A DNA stretch of 64,000 bases from an uncultured Clostridia bacterium (GTDB lineage Bacteria; Bacillota; Clostridia; TANB77; CAG-508): assembly GCA_948852945.1 (NCBI GenBank), contig CAQPBJ010000001.1, forward strand, positions 65,617 through 129,616. Direction: 5' to 3'. Within the stretch, counting starts at the first letter, position 1. Every line of letters begins with the position of its first letter. The position numbers and the translations under genes were made by a program. This document shows positions 17,348-24,918 of the stretch, piece by piece. Below the pieces are notes generated by a model. It had not been told where the DNA came from and did not search any database. It was given only the letters and a program-made list of their open reading frames with translations.

Positions 17348-17356
17348 CCAAATAGA

Positions 17357-17578
17357 TTAGGAGAAATACTCCTTATGAAGAGATACGATTAAATTAGCAT
17401 TCACCAAAACCTTCCTAGAGTCGGGGTTCCCATAACTACGGTTAGGGCTCACTCTCTGGCAGGCCTCAATCAAACGCCGCTTTAATTCATCAGAACAGTT
17501 AGATTTTAAAGACCCATTTGCATCAAAAGCAATGTTAAAGAGTTGATCAAATCTTGTTAAATCAGACTGATTCATCAT
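17357..17578 (-). CDS. Unknown small protein (GC-richer cassette 4)
   Basis: 73 residues with no recognised family. The middle reads SNCSDELKRRLIEACQRVSPN and the end LVNANLIVSLHKEYF, which suggests a small helical domain. Codon 34 is CGG, followed by CGT, unlike the AGA-only neighbours. Strong TCAGGAGGT binding site, own promoter and own terminator. It faces against the surrounding operons. Confidence 0.6.
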   Translation of the reverse strand: MMNQSDLTRFDQLFNIAFDANGSLKSNCSDELKRRLIEACQRVSPNRSYGNPDSRKVLVNANLIVSLHKEYFS

Positions 17579-17606
17579 CTACCTCCTGATAAAATTTATC
17601 TTAACA

Positions 17607-17634
17607 ATTATACAATTTTGTCGAAAAAAGTCAA
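17607..17634 (-). promoter_or_regulatory. Promoter of cassette 4
   Basis: Minus-strand TTGACT (17629-17634) and TATAAT (17607-17612), spacing 16. Confidence 0.7.
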
Positions 17635-17710
17635 GAAAATGAGTAGAAAAAATACTAAAAATAGTAAAATGTAAAGAGTAAAATAAAACTAGAAAAAAAT
17701 AAAAATAATT

Positions 17711-17789
17711 TTAGCAATATGTATTGACAATTGCTAAAATAGGATATAATATATATATGAAATTAGCAGACGAATAATAAAACTGCTAA
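17711..17789 (+). promoter_or_regulatory. hrcA promoter with two CIRCE-like operators
   Basis: TTAGCAATA-N9-AATTGCTAA at 17711-17737 and TTAGCAGAC-N9-AACTGCTAA at 17763-17789 both keep the 9-9-9 CIRCE architecture (consensus TTAGCACTC-N9-GAGTGCTAA) with a few changes per arm. The -35 TTGACA (17724-17729) lies inside the first and the -10 TATAAT (17745-17750) lies between them. HrcA probably represses its own operon here. Confidence 0.8.
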
Positions 17790-17806
17790 TAAAAGGGGAA
17801 ATAAAA

Positions 17807-18814
17807 ATGCTTGATAATAGAAAGAAAAAAATACTACAAGCAATTATTGAAGAATATATAGATACAGCAGAACCAGTAAGTTCAGGAAACCTAGTAAAAG
17901 AACTAAACTGCAGTAGTGCTACAATCAGAAACGATATGGCGGAACTTGAAAAAATAGGCTTCTTAGAAAAACCATATACCTCAGCAGGAAGAATACCATC
18001 ACAAAAAGGATATAGATACTATATTGATGAACTATTAAGAGACGATAAATTAACAGCAAAAGAAATGCAATATATAAAAAATAAATTAGAAACTACAGTA
18101 AATGAATTAGAAGATCTTACAAAAATTGCAACAACAACACTTTCAGAATTGACTCACTATACAACAATTGCAATAGGTCCGAAAATAGAAACACACACTA
18201 TACTAGATATAAAGTTTGTATTACTAGGAAGTAGAGTAATGATGGCAATAATATTAACAGACTCAGGAATAATCAGAGAAGCCATTATAAAATTTGATGA
18301 AGATGTAACAGAAGAACAAATCAGAAATTTAAATACAATTTTTGCTAATAATATGGTTGGAAAACCAATAGATGAATTAGGTGGAAATATTGAAGAGTTT
18401 ATAACAACAGAAATGAAAAACAGTATTTCAATAATTCAAAAAATTATAGCTGAAATAAATAAAATATTTAAAGAACATGATGATTTAATATTAGAAGGAA
18501 CAAATAAATCATTCGACTTACCAGAATTTCAAAAAGTCGAATTAGCAAAAAACTTTATGAATGTGCTAGACGCAAAAGATTTAGTATCAGAAGTACTAAA
18601 TACAGGTGTAGCAGAAGACATAAATGTATATATAGGCGAAGAACTTCAAGATGAAAAATTAAAAGACTTCAGTGTAGTAACATTTAATCATTTATTAGGA
18701 GATAAAGATATAGGAACAATAGGAATAATAGGACCAACAAGAATGGATTATTCTAAAGTTATTTCCATTATGAAATATATAAGTAAAAAACTAAAAGAAG
18801 ATCACAACGAATAA
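17807..18814 (+). CDS. hrcA: Heat-inducible transcription repressor HrcA
   Basis: A 335-residue repressor. The N-terminal winged helix reads ILQAIIEEYIDTAEPVSSGNLV then CSSATIRNDMAELEKIGFLEKPYTSAGRIPS, the standard HrcA start. The C-terminal GAF-like and dimerisation parts include GTIGIIGPTRMDYSKVISIMKYIS near the end. HrcA binds CIRCE sites and depends on GroEL in other Firmicutes. First gene of hrcA-grpE-dnaK-dnaJ; grpE starts 20 bases later. Confidence 0.95.
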   Translation: MLDNRKKKILQAIIEEYIDTAEPVSSGNLVKELNCSSATIRNDMAELEKIGFLEKPYTSAGRIPSQKGYRYYIDELLRDDKLTAKEMQYIKNKLETTVNELEDLTKIATTTLSELTHYTTIAIGPKIETHTILDIKFVLLGSRVMMAIILTDSGIIREAIIKFDEDVTEEQIRNLNTIFANNMVGKPIDELGGNIEEFITTEMKNSISIIQKIIAEINKIFKEHDDLILEGTNKSFDLPEFQKVELAKNFMNVLDAKDLVSEVLNTGVAEDINVYIGEELQDEKLKDFSVVTFNHLLGDKDIGTIGIIGPTRMDYSKVISIMKYISKKLKEDHNE

Positions 18815-18834
18815 AAAAAGAAAGAAGGGATAAA

Positions 18835-19344
18835 ATGACAGAAAACCAAGAAAATGAAAACCTAGAAGAAAAGACAACAGAACAAGAAGCACAACAACCA
18901 GAAATTATAGAAAATCAGAATACAACAAATGAACTAGAAGAAATGAACGATAGATATAAAAGACTATTTGCAGAATTTGAAAATTACAAAAAAAGAAACA
19001 TAAAAGAAAAAGAATCACTAAGAAATATGTTAGTATCAGATATAATGATGAGCATATTGCCAATAATAGACAACCTAGAAAAAGCAATAACAACAGGAAC
19101 AACAGACACAGCATATGAAGAAGGAATAAAAATGGTATTAAAACAACTAAAAGATACTTTAGCTTATCATGGAGTTAAAGAAATTGAAACTGTTGGAAAA
19201 CCATTTGACCCAGAACTTCATGAAGCAGTAAGTCATATAACAGATGAAAAACTAGGACAAAACATTATAAAAGAAGAATTTAGAAAAGGCTATATCATAG
19301 GAAATAAAGTAATAAGACATTCTATGGTAATAGTTGCAAACTAG
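18835..19344 (+). CDS. grpE: Nucleotide exchange factor GrpE
   Basis: A 169-residue DnaK cochaperone. An acidic Gln/Glu-rich N-terminus is followed by a long helix (RYKRLFAEFENYKKRNIKEKE) and a C-terminal beta domain with VGKPFDPELHEAVSHI and GYIIGNKVIRHSMVIVAN, the typical GrpE ending. Length is normal. It sits between hrcA and dnaK; a nested hairpin element occupies the 211-base gap before dnaK. Confidence 0.95.
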   Translation: MTENQENENLEEKTTEQEAQQPEIIENQNTTNELEEMNDRYKRLFAEFENYKKRNIKEKESLRNMLVSDIMMSILPIIDNLEKAITTGTTDTAYEEGIKMVLKQLKDTLAYHGVKEIETVGKPFDPELHEAVSHITDEKLGQNIIKEEFRKGYIIGNKVIRHSMVIVAN

Positions 19345-19405
19345 TTATTAATTTTTTATATATAAATTATACAAAAGAACAAAATCAAATAAAATAAAAA
19401 CAAGT

Positions 19406-19533
19406 CGTTGGGAAAAGAATTATTAATAGATTCGATTTTATCTATATTAGAAGGCAAGGGAGCGTATGTATATACGTGACCGCGTTATAATATAGATAAA
19501 ATTGGAGATAGTGATGATTATTTTTCCAACCCG
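19406..19533 (+). ncRNA. Nested-hairpin RNA motif B, copy 1 (grpE-dnaK gap)
   Basis: An outer stem pairs CGTTGGGAAAA (from 19406) with TTTTTCCAACCCG (to 19533). An inner perfect 16-bp stem pairs 19434-19449 with 19488-19503. The tip is GG-GAG-CGTAT-GTAT-ATACG-TGA-CC. The tip is shared with the element before hydA (60690-60840), with compensatory changes. It ends about 8 bases before the dnaK ribosome-binding site. Unknown function; could be a processing, stabilising or ligand-sensing element. Confidence 0.7.
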
Positions 19534-19555
19534 ATAAAAAGGAGGATAAAAAAAG

Positions 19556-21424
19556 ATGTCAAAGATTATAGGAATCGACTTAGGAACTACAAACTCATGT
19601 GTAGCAGTAATGGAAGGTGGAGAAGCAGTAGTAATACCAAATCCAGAGGGAAATAGAACTACTCCATCAGTAGTTGCTTTCTCACAAAATGGAGAAAGAC
19701 TAGTAGGACAAATAGCAAAACGTCAAGCAGTTACAAACCCAGATCACACAGTAATTTCAATAAAAAGAGATATGGGATCAGACAAAAAAGTTAAAATAGA
19801 AGGTGATGAATTTACACCACAAGAAATATCAGCAATGATATTACAAAAATTAAAATCAGATGCTGAAAATTATTTAGGAACAGAAGTAAAACAAGCAGTT
19901 ATAACAGTTCCTGCTTATTTCTCAGACAGTCAAAGACAAGCAACAAAAGATGCTGGAAAAATTGCAGGACTAGAAGTTCTAAGAATCATAAATGAACCAA
20001 CAGCTGCATCATTAGCATTTGGTATGGATAAAACAGATAAAGACCAAAAAATAATGGTATATGACTTAGGTGGAGGAACATTCGATGTTTCAATTCTAGA
20101 TATAGGAGATGGAGTATTTGAAGTTCTAGCAACAAGCGGAAATAATAGACTAGGTGGAGATGATTTCGACCAAAAAATTATGGATTACTTAGTAGCTGAA
20201 TTTAAAAAATCAAGCGGAATAGATTTATCTACAGATAAAATGGCAATGCAAAGATTAAAAGAAGCTGCTGAAAAAGCTAAAATAGAATTATCAGGAATGG
20301 GACAAACACAAATAAACTTACCATTCATTACAGCAGATGCAACAGGACCAAAACATTTAGATGTAACATTAACAAGAGCAAAATTTGAAGAACTAATTGG
20401 AGAACTAGTAAAATCAACAATGGGACCAGTTAACCAAGCTTTAAAAGATGCTGGATTAGAAGCAAGCCAATTAGACCAAATACTATTAGTTGGTGGATCT
20501 ACAAGAGTTCCACTAGTACAAGAAGAAGTTAAAAAAATAACAGGAAAAGAACCAAATAAAGGAATAAACCCAGATGAATGTGTTGCTTTAGGAGCAGCTA
20601 TTCAAGGTGGTGTATTATCAGGAGATGTAAAAGACTTAGTATTACTTGATGTAACACCATTATCATTAGGTATTGAAACATATGGTGGAGTATTTACAAA
20701 ATTAATAGAAAGAAACACAACTATACCAACTAAAAAATCACAAGTATTCTCTACAGCAGCTGACGGACAAACAAGTGTTGAAGTTCACGTATTACAAGGT
20801 GAAAGAGAAATGGCTGCATACAATAAAACATTAGGAAGATTCCAATTAACAGGAATTCCACCAGCACCAAGAGGAGTACCACAAATTGAAGTTACTTTTG
20901 ATATAGATGCAAATGGTATAGTTCACGTATCAGCTAAAGACACAGCTACAGGAAATGAACAAAAAGTATCAATTACAGCAAGCACAAATCTTTCAGAAGA
21001 TGATATTAATAGAGCTGTTAGAGATGCCGAAGAACATGCATCAGAAGACAAAAAGAGAAAAGAAGAAGTTGAAGTTAAAAACAATGCAGAAAGCTTAATC
21101 TACAACAGTCAAAAAACAATAGACGAATTAGGAGATAAAATCAGTAGTGAAGAAAAAGCTAAAGTACAAACAGAAATTGATAACTTAAAGAAAACTGTTG
21201 AAGGAAATAATGTAGAAGAAATAAAAGAAGGAACAGACAAACTAACAAAAGTATTCTATGAAATTTCTGAAAAACTATATAAAGCAAATGCCGCAGCTGC
21301 AGGAACAGAAGGAGCTGCTGAAGATGCAACAGCAGAAACAACTGAAGGTGAAGCAAAAGAAGGAACAGTTTATGATGCTGACTACAAAGTAGATGAAGAA
21401 AGTAGCGAAGACGAAAATAAATAA
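19556..21424 (+). CDS. dnaK: Chaperone DnaK (Hsp70)
   Basis: A 622-residue Hsp70. The actin-like ATPase opens with IIGIDLGTTNSCVAVMEGG. AVITVPAYFSDSQRQATKDAG, VYDLGGGTFDVSILD and ILLVGGSTRVP are intact. The substrate-binding domain includes DVTPLSLGIETYGGVFT and ends in a helical lid with an acidic Thr/Glu tail. Ribosome-binding site AAGGAGG. Separated from grpE by structured RNA and from dnaJ by a terminator-like hairpin, which suggests separate tuning of its dose. Confidence 0.98.
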   Translation: MSKIIGIDLGTTNSCVAVMEGGEAVVIPNPEGNRTTPSVVAFSQNGERLVGQIAKRQAVTNPDHTVISIKRDMGSDKKVKIEGDEFTPQEISAMILQKLKSDAENYLGTEVKQAVITVPAYFSDSQRQATKDAGKIAGLEVLRIINEPTAASLAFGMDKTDKDQKIMVYDLGGGTFDVSILDIGDGVFEVLATSGNNRLGGDDFDQKIMDYLVAEFKKSSGIDLSTDKMAMQRLKEAAEKAKIELSGMGQTQINLPFITADATGPKHLDVTLTRAKFEELIGELVKSTMGPVNQALKDAGLEASQLDQILLVGGSTRVPLVQEEVKKITGKEPNKGINPDECVALGAAIQGGVLSGDVKDLVLLDVTPLSLGIETYGGVFTKLIERNTTIPTKKSQVFSTAADGQTSVEVHVLQGEREMAAYNKTLGRFQLTGIPPAPRGVPQIEVTFDIDANGIVHVSAKDTATGNEQKVSITASTNLSEDDINRAVRDAEEHASEDKKRKEEVEVKNNAESLIYNSQKTIDELGDKISSEEKAKVQTEIDNLKKTVEGNNVEEIKEGTDKLTKVFYEISEKLYKANAAAAGTEGAAEDATAETTEGEAKEGTVYDADYKVDEESSEDENK

Positions 21425-21447
21425 TAAATAAAAAAGAGAGCAAGTTA

Positions 21448-21485
21448 GGGGCAAATAAAATAAAAATAAAAATTTGCCCCAATTT
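21448..21485 (+). terminator. Hairpin between dnaK and dnaJ (terminator or attenuator)
   Basis: GGGGCAAAT (21448-21456) pairs with ATTTGCCCC (21472-21480), followed by AATTTGTTGTATT. No clear new promoter precedes dnaJ, so partial read-through is likely. Confidence 0.65.
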
Positions 21486-21528
21486 GTTGTATTGTAGATT
21501 ATAAAACTACATAAAAATGGAGGAAAAA

Positions 21529-22686
21529 ATGGCTAGTGAAAAAAGAGATTATTATGAAGTACTTGGAGTAGATAAAAATGCTTCTGATGATGAATTAAAA
21601 AGAGCATATAGAAAACTAGCAAAAAAATACCATCCAGACGCTAATCCAGATAATAAAAAAGAAGCAGAAGCTAAATTTAAAGAAATAAGTGAAGCATATG
21701 AAGTATTATCAGATAAACAAAAAAGACAGATGTACGATCAATTTGGACATGAAGGACCACAAGGCTTTGGCGGACAAAACGGAGGAGGATACTATTCATA
21801 CGGATCAGGCTTTGACGGCTTTGGTGGATTTTCAGGATTTGAAGATTTTGGATTTGGTAGCTTCGGAGATATTTTTTCAGCAGCTTTTGGTGGAGGAACT
21901 AAAAAAAGAAATGGTCCTAGAAAAGGAGCTGATTTAAAACTAAACCTAGAGATAACCTTTGAAGAATCATATAAAGGTGTAGAAAAAACTATAAGCATAA
22001 ACAGAAATAAAAAATGTGAACACTGTCATGGAACTGGAGCAAAACCAGGAACAAATCCAATAACTTGCCAAGTATGTAATGGAACAGGAAAAATAAAACA
22101 AGTAGTAACAACACCATTTGGACAAATGTCAACACAAAAAGTTTGTTCAAACTGTGGTGGAGAAGGAAAAATAATAAAAGAACCATGCCAAGATTGTAAA
22201 GGAAAAGGAACAGTTAGAGAATCAGCAAAAATAAAAGTAAAAATTCCTGAAGGAATTGATGATGGACAAACAGTAGTGCTTAGAGGAGAGGGAGAGCCAG
22301 GAAGTAAAGGCGGACCAAATGGGGATTTGTATATAAATGTTCATGTTAAAAAACATAGTATATATACAAGAAAAGCAGATCACGTATTATGTGATATTCC
22401 AATAACATTTACAGGAGCAACTTTAGGAACAGAAATTGAAATTCCATTAGTAGATGGAACAAAAGAAAAATATAAAATTCCAGAAGGAACTCAAACTGGT
22501 TCAAAATTTGTACTAAAAGGAAAAGGATTCAAGAGCATTAATGGAAGCTGGAGAGGAGACTTTGTATTCACAGTAAATGTTCAAGTTCCTAAAAAACTAA
22601 CTCAAGAACAACGAGACTTAATAACAAAATTAGCACAAACTATGAATGAACAACCACCAATTAAAAAACGTGGAATATTTGGCTAA
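21529..22686 (+). CDS. dnaJ: Chaperone DnaJ (Hsp40)
   Basis: A 385-residue type I J protein. The J domain is DYYEVLGVDKNASDDELKRAYRKLAKKYHPD with HPD intact. A Gly/Phe-rich linker follows (about residues 70-125). Four zinc-binding CxxCxGxG repeats occur: CEHCHGTGAK, CQVCNGTGK, CSNCGGEGK and CQDCKGKG. The C-terminal substrate domain is complete. The start at 21529 is chosen over 21517 because GGAGG lies between them. Confidence 0.97.
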   Translation: MASEKRDYYEVLGVDKNASDDELKRAYRKLAKKYHPDANPDNKKEAEAKFKEISEAYEVLSDKQKRQMYDQFGHEGPQGFGGQNGGGYYSYGSGFDGFGGFSGFEDFGFGSFGDIFSAAFGGGTKKRNGPRKGADLKLNLEITFEESYKGVEKTISINRNKKCEHCHGTGAKPGTNPITCQVCNGTGKIKQVVTTPFGQMSTQKVCSNCGGEGKIIKEPCQDCKGKGTVRESAKIKVKIPEGIDDGQTVVLRGEGEPGSKGGPNGDLYINVHVKKHSIYTRKADHVLCDIPITFTGATLGTEIEIPLVDGTKEKYKIPEGTQTGSKFVLKGKGFKSINGSWRGDFVFTVNVQVPKKLTQEQRDLITKLAQTMNEQPPIKKRGIFG

Positions 22687-22708
22687 AATAGTAAAAATTT
22701 CAATAGAA

Positions 22709-22740
22709 AAAGAGCAACAAAATGTTGACTCTTTTTTTTA
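22709..22740 (+). terminator. Terminator of the dnaK operon
   Basis: AAAGAG-AACA pairs with TGTT-CTCTTT across a short loop, then a run of T. Confidence 0.8.
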
Positions 22741-22778
22741 TTATTAATATAATTTATATATACATAGGAGGAGAAAAA

Positions 22779-23936
22779 ATGAAAAAAGTAATATCTTCAG
22801 TAGTACTATTAATATTAATTATGCAAATAGCTACAACATGCTTAGCAACAGAAAGTGATATAAAAAATTCAGAAAATGATGTAAACAATCCAGAAAAAGA
22901 AAATGTAGTTGAAACTGATGTAGATGAAACTAAAGAAAAAGAAGAGATACCTACAATAGGAACGGAAATAGAAAATAATAAAACTGAAAGTGAAAGCGAA
23001 AACGAAAGCAAAACAGAAGATGTTTGGACTGATTTTTCAAATGCAAAAGTTACTATAGAAACAAGTAGTCAAGGAGCAAACCATTTTGCAGAATATCACT
23101 TAAAGTTTTCAGATGTAAAATTAGAAGAGTCAGGAAGAAGCTATAAAATATTATTAACTCATTCTGCTGATAAACCTCAAATTGAATATGGAAAAATAGA
23201 AGGAGCATTTATAATAAATATGAAATCAAATGGCAATATAGACCAATATTTAGAAGAAAATGGAGATATATATTGCCATGTTGCAGAAGAAATATATGAT
23301 ACACGTAAAGCTAAAATAGTTTTTTCAAAAAAACTAGAAAGACCAGCAGAAAACAAACTACACGACAGATTAGTATGCTATTTTTTCCATGATCGCACAT
23401 CATCATTTTATTATGGACCTAAAAAAAGTGATACTGTAAGAAAAATAAATCTAAAAATTGGTACTATAGATGACAAAAACATATTACTTTCAATAAAAAA
23501 CGGAGAGAAAGATTGCTTAGAAAAATTATTAGCTTATGCAAAAACAGCAAAATCAATATATACTGGAACGATTCCATTAGGTAAAGGCGAAAGTATAGCA
23601 AATGACTTAAAAGTCACAAATAAAGGATATTATTATGTATATATGCAATTAGATGATGAAAATGGAAAATATTATCCAGTAGAAGATATTTCGTTATATC
23701 AAGCACATATTTCAGAAAGTGCAGAAGTGACTTTGGCTGATTATCTAGACTCAAACTTTACATGGAATATAGAAAACGGAAGTGGAGGAGCAAGCAATAT
23801 AAAAGATGACCCAACTACATCAGGAATAAAATATCCAAACACAGGAAAAATAGCACTAGGAACAGGAATAATTGTATTAATAGGAGCAACATATATATTG
23901 CACAGAAAAAATAAAAAATATCAAGATATAAAATAA
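22779..23936 (+). CDS. Secreted cell-wall-anchored protein, sortase-type C-terminus
   Basis: 385 residues. A signal peptide (MKKVISSVVLLILIMQIATTCLA) is followed by a Glu/Asn/Lys-rich linker to about residue 85 and a globular region of unknown fold. The C-terminus has KYPNTG, then a hydrophobic span (IALGTGIIVLIGATYIL) and HRKNKK, the layout of an LPxTG-like sorting signal with Y in place of L. No sortase is in the window. The start follows AGGAGGAGAAAAA. Function unknown; probably a surface protein. Confidence 0.75.
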   Translation: MKKVISSVVLLILIMQIATTCLATESDIKNSENDVNNPEKENVVETDVDETKEKEEIPTIGTEIENNKTESESENESKTEDVWTDFSNAKVTIETSSQGANHFAEYHLKFSDVKLEESGRSYKILLTHSADKPQIEYGKIEGAFIINMKSNGNIDQYLEENGDIYCHVAEEIYDTRKAKIVFSKKLERPAENKLHDRLVCYFFHDRTSSFYYGPKKSDTVRKINLKIGTIDDKNILLSIKNGEKDCLEKLLAYAKTAKSIYTGTIPLGKGESIANDLKVTNKGYYYVYMQLDDENGKYYPVEDISLYQAHISESAEVTLADYLDSNFTWNIENGSGGASNIKDDPTTSGIKYPNTGKIALGTGIIVLIGATYILHRKNKKYQDIK

Positions 23937-23944
23937 TATAACAA

Positions 23945-23982
23945 GAAAACAGGCGAGGAATTGGTAACCACGCCTGTTTTTT
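23945..23982 (+). terminator. Terminator, probably bidirectional
   Basis: AAAACAGGCG pairs with CGCCTGTTTT, followed by TT. It lies between convergent genes. Confidence 0.85.
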
Positions 23983-23995
23983 AATACACCTACAG

Positions 23996-24463
23996 CTAAA
24001 AATTGTAACGAAAATGCCTATAAGCACGAGAATCACGGTAAAGTTCTGTAGAACCGAGTTTTGACTGTACAGCAAGACTGGCATTATTTTTCTCTTTTAC
24101 AGCAAAATTAAAGTAAGAAAAATTTTTGCTAAGAGTCTGTGCCAAAAGCTGAACGCCAATTGAAGCATAATCGTTGCCAAAGTAATCTTCGCCAGTAAAG
24201 TAACTGATTTCAGCACCACCTGAGGAATCAGGGGATACATAGAAAACAGAGACTAATCCAACACGTCTTACAAAAAGTCCATACAAAGCATATCCATACC
24301 GATTGTTTTTAGCAATAATACTTTCTGCTTCTGAAACATTTCTAGCACGGAAATAAGCTAAGTACTGAGACATTCCAAGACCAGTTGAAATTTTAACAAA
24401 GTTAGCTGCATCTTTGGTCTTTAATTTTCTGATGGTAAGACCATCAAACGTCTTTTCCTTCAT
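23996..24463 (-). CDS. GNAT-like acetyltransferase (GC-richer cassette 5)
   Basis: A 155-residue protein with a GNAT-like course: IRKLKTKDAANFVKIS at the start, ALYGLFVRRVGLVSVFYVSPDSSGGAEISYFTG in the middle, and KEKNNASLAVQSKLGSTELY near the end, which resembles the NxxSxxxxxKxG motif of acetyltransferases. Substrate unknown. It uses CGG in NNRYGY and is less AT-rich than its neighbours. Own promoter and strong GGAGG site. Confidence 0.65.
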   Translation of the reverse strand: MKEKTFDGLTIRKLKTKDAANFVKISTGLGMSQYLAYFRARNVSEAESIIAKNNRYGYALYGLFVRRVGLVSVFYVSPDSSGGAEISYFTGEDYFGNDYASIGVQLLAQTLSKNFSYFNFAVKEKNNASLAVQSKLGSTELYRDSRAYRHFRYNF

Positions 24464-24492
24464 CTAAGGAACCTCCTATTGTTCATGTTTAT

Positions 24493-24521
24493 AGTATACC
24501 ATAAAACACGCCAATAAACAA
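24493..24521 (-). promoter_or_regulatory. Promoter of cassette 5
   Basis: Minus-strand TTGTTT (24516-24521) and TATACT (24493-24498), spacing 17. Confidence 0.6.
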
Positions 24522-24559
24522 TATTATGTATACTCAGGCAATGATAAAACAATTGAAAA

Positions 24560-24588
24560 TTGACAAACAATTAAAAAAATAGTATAAT
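24560..24588 (+). promoter_or_regulatory. Promoter of the RNase J leader
   Basis: TTGACA at 24560-24565 and TATAAT at 24583-24588, spacing 17; a near-perfect sigma-A promoter. Confidence 0.85.
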
Positions 24589-24593
24589 ACATA

Positions 24594-24825
24594 CCAGTTG
24601 TATCGCAAGAGGCGATAAGAAGAGATGTATATAAAAATAAAAAGAGATAATGGTTCGGAAAAATTAAATAAGGTGAAATTAAAGCAATATTTAAATTGTT
24701 TGTATTTGCGTTTTCATAAATAAATTATAAAAAGCGGTGTATATAATTTATATTAAATAGAAAAATGAACGGAAAAAAGAATCATTAAACTCCTTATATC
24801 AAAAAGATATAAAGAGTTTTATTTA
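24594..24825 (+). ncRNA. Structured leader or small RNA upstream of RNase J
   Basis: A strong promoter drives about 230 bases without an ORF that end in a terminator-like hairpin at 24787-24822 (AAACTC-TTATATC against GATATAA-GAGTTT, then TTATTT). Inside are ATGGTTC (near 24650) able to pair with GAATCAT (near 24780), and a perfect ATAAATTATA/TATAATTTAT hairpin (24717-24750). Either an independent RNA or an attenuating leader controlling rnjA. No known class recognised. Confidence 0.6.
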
Positions 24826-24918
24826 GCTATGGCTAAAAATTATGTAATTAAAAACATTACAGAAGATAATTTATTTTATATACTATTTTTATATAAAATT
24901 TTAGGAGGAAATTAAATA

